Source: Phallusia mammillata (taxonomy: Eukaryota; Chordata; Ascidiacea; Phlebobranchia; Ascidiidae). From it: a stretch of DNA of 64,000 nt. A program made the translations under genes and the position numbers. Shown one piece after another: positions 46,001 to 56,700 of the stretch. The notes under the pieces are model-generated. The model was not told the DNA's origin, did no database searches, and worked only from the letters and a program-made list of their open reading frames with translations. Location of the stretch: positions 27,364 through 91,363 of the forward strand of contig QLIY01000605.1 of assembly GCA_003260075.1 (NCBI GenBank), written 5' to 3'. Numbering within the stretch: position 1 is the first letter of the stretch; each line of letters opens with the position of its first letter.

Positions 46001-49000
46001 TTAAGTTAGTGGACGTCGTATTTCACAAAAAATGTATTTAATTATAAATAAGCTATTGCTTCCAGACATAATGTAAAACCAGTATTTTCAGAAAAGTGCA
46101 ATACTCGTTTATGTATTTAATGATGTTCAAAAGTTGTGAAATGAGTTTGTTACTGGTTTTCGAAATATGTTTTTCAAAGTCACCTTTCCGTTGAAAAAAA
46201 TGATTGACTGTTTTAGTGTTGCAAACACGTGTTTTGGACAAAGTGTATTTAATTGTCGCTAATTTTTTTGTGGCGTACCACATATACCACTAACATGCCT
46301 TTATAAACGTCGATGTTCATTTTTGCCTAAAATGTATTTTACTTCCTTGAACCGTTGTGGCAAACTAATGATCGAACCAAAACATCCCTTAGTGCATGCA
46401 AACAGTCATTGAAAACTTTTGCGTGGTTTTACTCGGACGCTTTTTTCAAATATATTTTTGTTACGGAAACGGATGGAAAAAGGTCGCATTGCACGAACCT
46501 GCACATTGATCGGGTAAACCAAATCCTGTGTATCCGTCTAAACATCTGCAGATAAAACTGCCTTCTGTGTTCTCGCACATTGCATTAACATCACATGAAG
46601 ATATGGGCATACATTCATTGATATCTGCGTAAATGTAGGAAAAAAATATTGGTAGACTGTCAAGAAATTGAGACACGTAACTATATCGTAAAATCTGTTG
46701 CGAATATGCGTAGTGCTAAATTAGTAAGGACAATAGTCAACATCTACGAAAGCGGAAAACTTATGCACCAAAAAGTAGTAAAAACAGCATCGACGTACAA
46801 TACTTTTGTAAAAAGAAACACAATACCGGTAGAGGTTTAAAAACTTTCAAAGTGAATACATATCATATGAATTGTTTTCAAAATTGCCTTAGTGTTAAGT
46901 ATCAGAAATACTCAAAACATTTGTTAAGACGTTTGCAAAAAATACGGATTAACTGTATACAATGTTTCTGACAGCTTTTTCGAAGCTAAAACCTTTTTAA
47001 TGTTACTAGAAAGATTTTAGGTGACACAATTCTCAATAAATAAAACAAATATTAGAAGTATACTTAAAGCAAGTTCGTGTTTTTTTTAAATCGCTGTAAA
47101 TGTGTTAGAAAACGTTAAGCCTTTTTTCTGAGGGTATATATTTTATAATGCTTTTCTGCTGCAAGAAAAGACGCGTACCGTTGCAAGACACCAAGCCATC
47201 ACCAGTATAGCCAGCGTTGCACGTGCACACAAAGGATCCTTCATTGTCCGTGCAACCGGCATTTGCAACACAGGGGTTTCTTGAACATTCGTTGTCGTCT
47301 AAAACATAAATCTTCTATTAGTTCTAGGTACTGAGTTTAACTTATGAGAATGAGAAAACTGACTGGTGCATGTAGGATAGTTAATAAATCCGGTCAAACA
47401 TCCGCAAGTGAAACTTCCTGCTGGCTCGTTTGTGCATGTAAACATTGCCGTATCTCCGCATCCTCCGTTATTTGTTGCGCATTCGTTGATATCTAAGTAC
47501 AAAAGTATAATAGGGCAAAGAGGTATACATAGGTCGGTTCACCTTAATAACAAAACATACCAACACAGTCAGTTCCATCGCCATTAAAACCTGCTAAACA
47601 TGAGCAAGCGAAGCTTCCAGGCAAATTTGTGCAGTTTGAACCTGTAGTGCTGCAATTGTTTAATGCTGCATCACTGCATTCGTCAATATCTGCCGAAAAA
47701 TGGCAATGTATGTTAGGGTTTGTTAAATTCCAGCAAAACATGTCGTAGAAATTTGATCCAGGGATAATTTACCAAGCAATTTCTACCCAGTAAACTTTCA
47801 TTAAGAAAAATTTCGCGCCACATCATAATCCCTCAAAGTCCTTGAGCGATATTACTTAACAAAACTATATTTTAGTTTGATGTCACGTTCGTAAAAGTCG
47901 GGTGCGCACTGATTGCACGCAGTGTGGTTAAGCTTTCTTGGGCGAAATCTTTATGAAACAGTTTTTTAACCTAAGTCCCAGAAGCAATCGATGTGTTTAC
48001 ACCCTTACGTACCTATAATGTATGATTGTATGGAATATATCAACGACAACTACACTTTCATATGCGCAATAAATCTCACTTGTGAAAAACACATGCATAA
48101 TCTTCTTTGCGCAATGTTTAGGTTGTGATGCAAATTTTTTCAAAAAAAGTGTCTTTTATGGCTTTTTAGATAATTATTTCTGGCTTATTTTCTATGCAAC
48201 CTCAAAGACCTAAACACCTGGTTGCTATCATTGATCAAAGCCATGACTTGTCCATAAAGAGTATAAAAGAAAAAAAATAGGTTTCTACCTACTTTTTTCA
48301 TCAAAAAATATTTTGTACAGAGTGTGCAAACTACACCGTTTACAATTAAGTTAGAAATCATTTATTCCACTGACCGGTGCATCCTCCCGATGCAGCAATT
48401 CCGTTTCCATTGTATCCAGTAGGACATGCACACGAAAATGATCCTTCAGAGTTTGTGCACGCTGCTATAGGATCACATGCACCAGGTGCAGGAGTACATT
48501 CATCGACATCTATTACACAACCATCAGAAACAAAAAGTTATTTTGTTCGACAATACAAGTCAATCTTTGGCAACATGTCGTTTTCTATACCTGTTTCGCA
48601 GCGTGCGCCAGTAAATGTGCTCATACAGTTGCATGAATATTCTTCAAATCCGTTTCGAACACAAGTACCCCTAGCAGGGTTGGTGCAGAAAGTAGTATCA
48701 GCACACATGTCCACATCTGCAACACAGAATTTCGTAGCACTAGGTTAAAACTTTTACCTATCAGTAACAGGCATTAAAAAACGTATTGTCTTGAAATGAT
48801 TATAAAAGTCACTCAAGTCAATCAATATCAAATGTTGTGAACTTGCCTGAATTCCTCTCTTATTTAGTAAACGTGGGTTTAACTGACGACTTACGCTTTA
48901 AACGACCACGAATTAAAAGGTTGAAAATTGAGATAAGTTTTTGAAGACTGATTACCGAGGCAATAAGAGATATTGAATCCCGAATTTGCCGGTTCGAGTG

Positions 49001-52000
49001 ATGAGTAAAAGCTCATAAATAATGCTGTTTCCACGTTATCGAAGAAAAAGGTGTTTCCGTCTCTTGTAGAACCCGTCGCAGTAGTAAAGTTAAATGTAAA
49101 CGGATTCATTGCAGCTCCAGTAAGACTTCCATAAATTTCAAAATCTCTTTATTGAGATAAAACAAAAGCGATTGATACGAAATATTTCCATTTAAGATAG
49201 ATTTGACTTATTACCTCGCAACTCCGAATATTCCTGTGGGCATTACCACAGATCTTCCAATGTAAAGAATACCATTGATGCCGTTTGTTTCAAATTGGTT
49301 AGCAGTGAGACGAAGACCTTTATGAAATGACAGAGTCCTATATTAAACACTGCAACTGACGGGCAAATAATAGTTGCAGCGTGGAACTGATTTTGGAGTT
49401 AAAGTAAGTTGTAGCATTAAACATTATTCAAGTTGTAATAACAAAACAATTTGTAATTAAGTTAGTCTCAACAGATTGGTAAAGTATCCTATTAATCACC
49501 ATCGTATAGGTATTTGCACGTCAAAAACGACAGCAGAGAGATATATTTTACACAAAATTGTATTGGCAAAGCGTGCATACTCACCAGCTATCGGTTGTGC
49601 AAAATTAAGATACCAAAGGCGAAGTCCTTCCGTGATTTCCAAGGGATAATTTCGCACACCGAAGCAAGGGGACAACAAAGTTCCACATCTCGCAGTCAGC
49701 TCGATTACTTCGCCCTCAGACGGGTTGTCAGGTCCACAAGTGTGCATGACTGAAATGGATGAGACAAAACAGTATTAATGGCACTAGGGCTGTTATCAAA
49801 TAAAGGTTTTTAATTTTTCAAATAATCATATAATTGTTTTCCTTTCAAATCAAATAACTTAATTAAATAATTCAAATAATTTAGAATACCCGATACATAA
49901 AGCGAGGATAATTGAAATTGCTAAACAAATTTTGTAAGCTTTTATTTGTTGTTTCTAGGCTACATCTTTTTTTCTGTAAAAAGGATAAATTAGTACAGAT
50001 AGAGACATGCTTTAGTTATTCTCTGTAATTTGGCAAAACTATTTGTATTTTCAAGTTTATTTTTATACTCTATTTTAACAGTTTTTTCTAAATACTTGCG
50101 GAATTGAATTGTGATCTACAACATTTTATTCTCTTGCTTAAATAACTTATTTCTGGGTGTAACTAATGCCGGAATGAACAGTAAACTGTCATGTTTTTTG
50201 TCCAACATTTTTGGCGCATGGGTTAATGAACATTAATATAAGGCTGAAAACATAAGTTGCAGTGCTTCTGTGTAGCCACAATTTCATAAAAATGTCACCG
50301 ATGTGCAAACTGATTTTGCACATATATTGAGGTTTAATGCATCCGAAAAGATTTTTTGAACTGAGTAAAAAATTATTTGATACATTTTCAAATAATTAAA
50401 ATTTTCAAATAATTATTTGTTTGATGACAACCCTAGATTAGGGTTGCCATATTTTATACAACACAATCCCTGACAAAGTTTATCTCAGTTGCGTTAACCC
50501 AGTGGTTCACAAACTTTTTCGTTATTTTCTCTAAACGGCCCCTTTGCCATTATTTCGAGGACTCGCGGTCCTTAAGCCTGAATGTGTATTTCAGAAAAAC
50601 GAAAGATATGCAAAATTGCGCATAACATTGATCCAAATTTGACATCACAAACAAGACAAAACATCAGAATTGTGCGCGAACAATTGCATTTTTGTTAGTT
50701 GTCATGCAATAAAGGCTATTGTTTAGCAATGGAGACGGTCGATTCTCACTTTGATTTTATTCAGTTACACAAACTGACGCCAAATAAGAATTACTTCCAC
50801 ATTTTCTCGGACCCCAGTTTGAGAACCGCTACGTTACTTTTCGCGGACCCCAGTTTGAGAACCGCTACGTTTTTGCTCCCCCCCCCCAGGCTTCTGTTTA
50901 GTTAAGTTTATAAGGCTAAGCTCACTACTCTTACTATCCTTGAAACAATAAGCACATATTACAGGGGTGGCCAACCTTTACTACCTAAAAACCAATCGGA
51001 CAAATTTCACACAAAACAAAAACACGGAGAGCCACGAAGACCTCCTTAAATTTGAAATAAAATGCCACTGTAAAACCGTTTTTATGTCTCACGACATTCG
51101 ACCTTTGTTGTTAGTTAGTACCCTGCATATTAGGTACACAGTTAAAGCAAATAAAATTTTCTAAGTTTCCACGTAGCATTGAACGCTGTGTCTTCTTCAG
51201 ACGCGCCCCCCCCCCTTTGAAATAAAATGCCACTGTAAAACCGTTTTTATGTCTCACGACATTTGACTTATGTTGTTAGTTAATACGTTGCATATTAGGT
51301 ACACAGTTAAAGAAAATAAAATTTTCTACGTTTCCACGTAGCATCGAACGCTGTGTTCTTCAGACGCTGATTTTTAGACAACTATAGTAACAAACAGGTA
51401 TTGTTACGCGCGCACACACACTGCAAAACGAAACAGCAACCTTGTGCGTTAACATGCGCGCCGTCAGTTTACATCAGTGGTGTTCAAACTTTTTTATTGT
51501 CGGGGCCAAATGGCATTTTTTTAAGTGGGCAGAGAGTCCCCCCCCCCACGCGCGCACACACACTGCAAAACGAAACAGTAACCTTGTGCGTTAACATGCA
51601 CGCCGTCAGTTTACGTTTCATGGTATAGACGCGGTTGCAGCTAACTAAACTTTCTTCGTTGGTACATTAATTTCATGGTATATATATACATATTTTTTTC
51701 TTAAATTCCTGACTTTAACATTTCTCCCAGACGCAGATTTAAACACTAAATTCCCTGACAGGGAAAATCCTGACGTATGCCAACCCTAGTCTTAAGGGGC
51801 TGGATATCAAAACTGAAATGGCCAATTACGTGTCAACTTTTACTGTTTCGATCAGGCTAAAAGGTGTTGGTGTAGTTCATTTTGGTTGTCTCTTTTGACG
51901 CAATTTAAGGCCAATCTAGTCTTGACAACTTCCAGTAGGGGGCCAGAAAATGCCTTGCACCGACACACATTTTTTCTTTTCAGGGCCCTGCATATGAATC

Positions 52001-53774
52001 CCCATTCGTGGCATGCCTTTTGAATGGGTTGTGCTATTATAGCTGTGTCGATTTATATCAGTGGTTTTCAATTTTCATGCGGTCCTGTTATAATAGGCCA
52101 GGACAGAAATACCAAAACATATAGCCCGTTGTAAATTTTTGGTTTAGTATAGTTACTTTTTGTTGCTTTCAAATGTTTTGCTATTTATTGCTGTTTAATA
52201 TTTTACTCTTTTAATGTTTATTAAAAGCTTTCGAAATCCCCAGAAAAAGTTTTCGAAATCCCAAACTCTCGCCAAGGGGGTCGCGACCCACAGGTTGAAA
52301 ACCACTGATTTATACAGGGTAAATCTATTTTACATCGGGCAAGTTGTTAATCTTGGTTGCAATTCTGGACTAACAAAAGGTCAAACTTAGTCAAGACCCA
52401 CGCTTTTTTGCAGCATTTTCATTTTTTAACCAATCACAGCGATATCCTAAAATGGGGTCTGCTAAGCAAATTCGGGGTCAAAACCGACCGAATAAGCATA
52501 ATTTTTGTGAAAATTATTTCAATGAGGATATACCTTCTGTTGAGCAATGTTCTCAAAATACAGTGTTTCAGTGCTTTCTCCCTTAATAATTTCCAACACA
52601 AGTAACGAAACAAGTCAATCGCTTGCGCTCAGCTCTATCAATATCTAGTGTGGTATATATTATTTTGTTTAAAATATTGGTATGTTAAGCCTCATAAGGC
52701 CCCTTTGCAATAGTTTATTTTGCAAATGTAAAGTCCATGCAGAGAAAGAAGGTCACCCTTTTAGCTTGAAAATAACTGTATTGTCCACTCTAGAATCCAG
52801 ACTACTCTAAAGCGCATTGTGGGTCAATTTGTAAACCTATTTGCAAACCAATGTTTTCTCAAAAATCTAAAATAACCTTTATTGCATTTAAAACTGACTC
52901 TGCTCTTTTATGCATTATCCACAGAAAGTTCACGCAGCATGTTCAACTTATTTTTAAATTTATTGATGAGCAACATTGGAACAATTTCACGAAATACGGT
53001 TGTCACTTGTTCCTGCACTCGAACAGCTAAACTCTATTCATTCTTGAAGTTGATCTAAGATCTGATTTAGGATTTCATTGTCAACCACGTCGAAATCTAC
53101 AAAATATAAGGTAAGATTTAATAGTTTTGCAATGAAAATATTCGATCTCGTGCATTACCTTTGTTATTGGTGGCAAGCAACAGTTGTTTTAACTGTTCTA
53201 CGTCGCTTAACTCTTCATCTCCTCTGCGTCTTGGCCTTATTGGTCCAGCAGGTCTTGGACCACGAGTGCCCCTCGCCCCCCCCCCGGGAGCCGCATGCGG
53301 CCCCGAAAACCGAGTTTGAGAACCACTGGTTTACATCGTTACGTTTCATGGTATAGACGCGGTTGCAGCTAACTAAACTTTCTCCGTTGGTACATTAATT
53401 TCATACAGTATATTTTTTTTTTTTGTTAAATTCCTGACTTAAAGTACATTTTGACATTTCTCCCTGACGCAGATTTAAACACTAAATTCCCTGACATGTC
53501 AGCGAAAATCCTGACGTGTGGCAACCCTACCCTAGATGGCACTAACTCGCGTCGTATCCTTACAGGTAACACGCGCAAAAGCAGTACTTCCGGATTTTGA
53601 ACATGCAATAGGAAAAGTGAAAATGTGTCCAACTTGTGAAGTAGTAAAACATTAAGTAAATAACTTACCAACAGGTGTGTAGGCTTCAAATGATGGATTG
53701 GTGACAGTTGGCTGTCCTTTCGTTAGTGCTAAAAAGACTAGCAGCACGAAGCAATTGGTCAGGTACCTTACCAT
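29983..53774 (-). CDS. Large CUB/EGF/fibronectin III single-pass receptor, complete
   Basis: About 45 exons, phase 1 at most borders, join into one frame of about 2102 residues from ATG at 53774 to TAA at 29983-29985. Order: signal peptide, CUB, eight EGF, CUB, two EGF, two FN3-like, CUB, one EGF, about eight FN3, the juxtamembrane CNGPL module, one transmembrane helix, and a tail of about eight residues. It is a type I cell-surface protein, probably for adhesion or ligand binding. I know no named vertebrate protein with this exact order. Exon coordinates are given in the block entries. The extracellular module next to the membrane is shared with the adhesion GPCR at 1356-11423. The first intron (49750-53668) is bloated by nested hAT elements. 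Confidence 0.88.
30341..30375. repeat. Homopolymer of 35 C
   Basis: Uninterrupted C run (G on the transcribed strand of the receptor gene), in a local GC-rich patch at about 30280-30450 inside an AT-rich intron. Such runs form quadruplexes when single-stranded and often have an uncertain length in assemblies. Confidence 0.95.
31697..32569 (-). CDS. Juxtamembrane 'CNGPL' module of the CUB/EGF/FN3 receptor
   Basis: Exons 32384-32569, 31984-32115 and 31697-31852 encode, in order, [17 protein letters not shown], a basic cluster GRKKRRV, and [18 protein letters not shown] ending FSAPVTTA. The same three pieces in the same phases occur in the adhesion GPCR (6234-7642). CNGPL..G.SY.V.FRA resembles the membrane-proximal part of receptor tyrosine phosphatases. 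GRKKRR may be a furin-type site, which would leave a two-chain receptor; this is inference. Confidence 0.8.
32630..38863 (-). CDS. Array of about eight fibronectin type III domains
   Basis: Exons 38766-38863, 38499-38688, 38123-38247, 37326-37503, 37008-37216, 36773-36942, 36403-36584, 35655-35857, 35278-35450, 34659-34831, 34251-34365, 34080-34190, 33909-33991, 33290-33426 and 32630-32780. FN3 marks recur: a Trp in the B strand ([36 protein letters not shown]), the L-x-(P/A)-x-T/Y-x-Y-x-V pattern ([33 protein letters not shown]) and G/N-rich G-strand ends. Most domains are split by one intron, with phases 1 and 0 or 2 alternating. Some exons hold the second half of one domain and the first half of the next. 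Confidence 0.82.
38943..40197 (-). CDS. Third CUB domain and following EGF module
   Basis: Exons 40057-40197, 39831-39930 and 39550-39692 encode a CUB domain: [16 protein letters not shown] at the start, DYLDIGYG in the middle and VWARFESD...GFLMIYE at the end. Exon 38943-39056 is a compact EGF with six cysteines ([16 protein letters not shown]). The donor of exon 39550-39692 lies in a 17 bp direct repeat created by the inserted element at 39336-39532. Confidence 0.82.
39336..39532. mobile_element. Palindromic insert with a hammerhead-like motif, possible Penelope-like remnant
   Basis: Perfect inverted arms of 42 bp lie at about 39360-39401 and 39493-39534 (arm core AAAGAGCTCTTCTGGCAAAT). 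The loop holds CTGATGA, a stem GACG..CCT..AGG..CGTC, GAAA and CGTC at about 39459-39492, the order of a hammerhead ribozyme core. ATGAGTAAAATATATAC occurs at about 39319-39335 and 39533-39549, like a 17 bp target duplication. Hammerhead motifs in terminal repeats are known for Penelope-like retroelements. No reverse transcriptase is present. Confidence 0.5.
40261..42849 (-). CDS. Two fibronectin III-like domains
   Basis: Exons 42650-42849 and 42456-42588 form a diverged beta-sandwich domain ([23 protein letters not shown]). Exons 40794-40975 and 40261-40405 form a clear FN3 domain ([38 protein letters not shown]). The 1.5 kb intron between the pairs holds the hAT at 41029-41544 and otherwise nothing recognisable. 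Confidence 0.75.
41029..41544. mobile_element. hAT MITE in a receptor intron
   Basis: Starts CAGTAGTCACCAAAATACGG and ends GGGGACCTCTG. The flanks GTATAAAG (41021-41028) and ATATAAAG (41545-41552) match at 7 of 8. The GGCCCGCGGGCCGGATCCGG block links it to the elements at 12763 and 25433. Older than those, judging by the eroded ends. Confidence 0.8.
43093..45027 (-). CDS. Second CUB domain and two EGF modules; one GC-AG intron
   Basis: Exons 44886-45027, 44442-44551 and 44176-44350 form a CUB domain: [19 protein letters not shown], then a central strand region, then [19 protein letters not shown]. Exon 43666-43781 is a Notch-type EGF ([11 protein letters not shown]) and 43093-43212 is a calcium-binding EGF ([17 protein letters not shown]). 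The donor after exon 44176-44350 reads ACAG|GCAAGTG, a GC-AG intron. Confidence 0.82.
43300..43494. mobile_element. Relic of the GTCGGGCC-type hAT MITE
   Basis: GGCGAGTCCGAAATAGGGACCCG at the left and CCCGACTCGACTTATAACTGCTG at the right resemble the ends of the element at 28270-28614, but diverged. No clear target duplication. Confidence 0.5.
45375..48716 (-). CDS. Array of eight EGF modules
   Basis: Exons 48591-48716, 48375-48509, 47561-47689, 47364-47492, 47179-47298, 46499-46624, 45840-45965 and 45375-45503. Each is one phase 1-1 EGF module of 120-135 bp, most starting D-(I/V)-(D/N)-E-C, which is the calcium-binding type. All keep six cysteines. Such arrays form rod-like, Ca2+-stiffened stalks. 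Confidence 0.88.
48956..53774 (-). CDS. Signal peptide and first CUB-like domain
   Basis: Exon 53669-53774 begins with ATG and encodes [20 protein letters not shown], a typical signal peptide, then [16 protein letters not shown]. Exons 49585-49749, 49215-49317 and 48956-49146 encode a CUB-like domain ([18 protein letters not shown] near the start, [20 protein letters not shown] at the end). The first intron is 3.9 kb, unlike the 100-600 bp of the others. Confidence 0.82.
51475..53328. mobile_element. hAT element with perfect target duplication inside the nest
   Basis: Starts CAGTGGTGTTCAAACTTTTT and ends GAGTTTGAGAACCACTG, with perfect duplications GTTTACAT at 51467-51474 and 53329-53336. 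The 1854 bp interior includes a copy of the flanking sequence (51544-51788) and a smaller hAT, but no recognised transposase. Confidence 0.82.
52059..52307. mobile_element. Short hAT MITE nested in the 51475-53328 element
   Basis: Starts CAGTGGTTTTCAATTTTCAT and ends AGGTTGAAAACCACTG, flanked by ATTTATAT (52051-52058) and ATTTATAC (52308-52315), 7 of 8 matching. The GGTCGCGACCCAC subterminal part is like the element at 1-608. Confidence 0.85.
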
Positions 53775-56700
53775 GTTTATGATGGGTTGAACTAAACCCC
53801 AGTCAAATAAAACACAAGTTAAATCACCTCACTTCTAGATGAATAAAAAAATTAAAACCAAACGGTTTTGTCATCTTTATACTTGATGACGTCGCTTAAA
53901 CCTTTCGATGACGTCATTCATTCGCAGGTAATATCGCTTAATATTGTAATTTCGTCTACCGCAAAAAAAACACGTAAAAAGTTCAAACTGCAAGTTTAGT
54001 ACAACTACAATTACTACTTTGTTGTATTTCTATAACGATGACAAAAGGAGTGGTATTGAGTTGGCCGAAATAGATTTTCCCAGCGCGTCACGATTCGTCA
54101 AAATTACGTCAGCCGTTTATGGCACTCCTAAAGTCATAATTTAACAGGGAAAGTCATGCGGAAAGCGTACTCTTTACACGTCACCCTTTACGTCAAAACT
54201 TAATAATCACAACCTGTCAACGTGAGTCATCGCGTGGTAAAATAAACTTTTGATCCAAAAAATGTAAGCACTAAGACTAACGTAAAACATCCATTTGCTT
54301 TTCGTTCAAATTTCTTCCTATTTCCGTTCCCAAAACACATAAACAACGAACTAGGTTACTAATAACTGATAAAGTTACAAAATGGACTAGTAACGTTTAC
54401 AGTATGCACCATTTTCTTACTTAATCAAGACCAAACACTCATCCGCTAAGTGGCGCTGTTGTATTGAAACCGATGGGCAATGATGTGAGTCTTTCGCAAA
54501 ACGGTTGTGGGTCTGATGGTTTAATATCGGTTTGCGAAGGTGCCTACGTTTCACACGCAAGTGTGGCAATTTTGTTTTACTTGTAGCAACTATCACCAAA
54601 ACGATGATTACTTTCAGCATATATTGTCCTATTGTTACCGTTGGGGTTTGGAAATGTTCATGGAAATTCGTCTGCCAAAAAACCCTTTACAACACAAAGG
54701 TGCATCGTATTACTGTCACTTCAGGGAATTTGCCTGTTAAAAAAATTGAAATATGTAGAAATATCCCAAATCAAAACGAATACAACATAATTTAAATAGG
54801 GCAAACCGTTTTTTTTTAATCGACTACAAATTAAAGTCCGAACATTTCCACGTATTATCCTATTGTAGATTACGTGAAGATTTTGCAATCGGATGTCAGT
54901 AAACTTTAAATCTGTTACTTTTTCTTTACAGTAAAGATATCCATCAATTATTACTTTTTTGTCTGCTTGCGTAAATGATTTAAATGACTTAATTTGTTCT
55001 TACAAACTATGCCTACAACAATTAGTGCATAACGCAAAGCGATTTAAAGACGAAAAGTAAACGAGAAGAATAATTAGAAAAATCATATAGACGACAAAAC
55101 TTGCTGGTTTATAGCCTTTTCATTTTACCCTAAAACAATGGCAAAAGATTTTCACGAACGTCCATTTAGAGCACAAGCACCAAACCGTGTTTTTCCGCGT
55201 TGTGACTAAGACCTGTTAATTACAACGCAAATACGTGAAATTTAAGCCCTTTTGATTGAGACACAAAAAAGTTGTATTCGACTGGACCGGTCGGTCGCTT
55301 ACCAGCAACTTAGTATCAAGTCAATGAAAATAAATTACACCAATTTATCTTTTATCAAAATTATTTACAAAGCAGTCAATCTAATCGCACTAAAACGTTT
55401 ACTAAACTTATGATAACTCTAATCTACAAAAGCCTCCATTCTAAAAAAAAACAAGGCTTGTAATATTTTAGCAAACTCACAAACGCAAAAAATACTTCAA
55501 AACGTTTTAAATCCTGCAAAAACCATTCGCCCTGACACAGCTTAGAAACTTTTGAGTAGGGTGTGCCCGAAAATGTTCTGGGTAAAAATATGGGCACTGG
55601 TCTGAAACAGACTAAATAGTCTAAACAGCGTTCCCCCTTTTTCTACCCAATCGTCCCCAGTTAACCGCTTCGTCGACCGTGCGTGCGAATGCCAGCCTAG
55701 CAGAAACAAGTTTGCACGAAAATCGTGGGGTAAGATTTTTTACGGCTTGTTTTCAAAAACGCCGGCTTGCCATGTTTTTTCTACGAGTTTCACATTACAA
55801 CGCTGCAAACATACGGTTTTGCTGTTTTCAGTAAGTCGTTTTAGGTCAACGCTTAGTCACAAAATGAGTTTTCGGAATCAACACCAACCATATTTAAAAA
55901 GAAACGCAATTAATGTGTAGTAAAAAGCTTTCAGCCAAAGTCATTGTTCAGAACAAGCTAATCCAAATGGACCCTATAAAATATTTTTGCAAACCTTTTT
56001 ACGTTCGAGTAGGCTGCCAACTTGCTAAAAGGAATGTGTTCGCATCTATGAGTAATGCGTTAGTTAAGGCTTTCTTACCGATACTAAATATGATATTTAA
56101 GCAGGTTTTTTCATGCTTGTAGTACTACGTAATTGCGACAATGAACTTTATCCCACCACTCACGTTAATGCCGGTAGAGAAAAGGGTAAAATACCCCCAT
56201 GGGTCACGCAAAGGTCCAACAAATTCCTAAAAGTCCAGTAAAATTTCAATGCGTTAAGGAACATTACAGTTGCGGGGTCTACAAACCTTTCTCAACGACG
56301 AACGCATGTTTAGAAAATACCTGCTGTGAGCTGAAGTGTGACAGCCCCGGCCTTACCGGGCGATTGGGGCTCTACAATGCGACAGTCTTGGCCAGGTTAG
56401 CAATCACGTAGAACTATGTGTGTAAGCGTGGATGGTGGTACGAGAAAGTTGTCACGTACGAACAATAAACTTGTTATGGTAAAGATTTTTCAATTTGCCT
56501 CTGAACGTCCACAAACAAATTCGTATAATGCACTAAATTTCTACAGGCACCAATGCGTTGTGTTGGCGGTACATGACTTTTGACATTCATCTCACAACTA
56601 TACATTTCACCATTTTAAAACGCAGGGTATAATATAAACGCAAATTCCAGAGTTTTCGTCGGGCCAGCCAGAGCTTTGATGAATCGAATCTGCGTTGCGT

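Larger units (their letters stand above)
49785..53534. mobile_element. Nest of hAT-type elements filling intron 1 of the receptor
   Basis: Left element 49785-50435 has ends TAGGGCTGTTATCAAAT and ATTTGTTTGATGACAACCCTA. A second starts at 50439 with TAGGGTTGCCA, and matching ends ...GCCAACCCTA occur at 51788 and 53534. The outermost flanks AATGGCAC (49777-49784) and GATGGCAC (53535-53542) match at 7 of 8. Inside lie further hAT ends at 50500-50829 (CAGTGGTTCACAAACT / AGTTTGAGAACCGCT), a 1854 bp element and a smaller one, listed separately. Short tandem copies (51051-51205 with 51218-51370; 51409-51474 with 51550-51615) add to the disorder. Confidence 0.65.
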
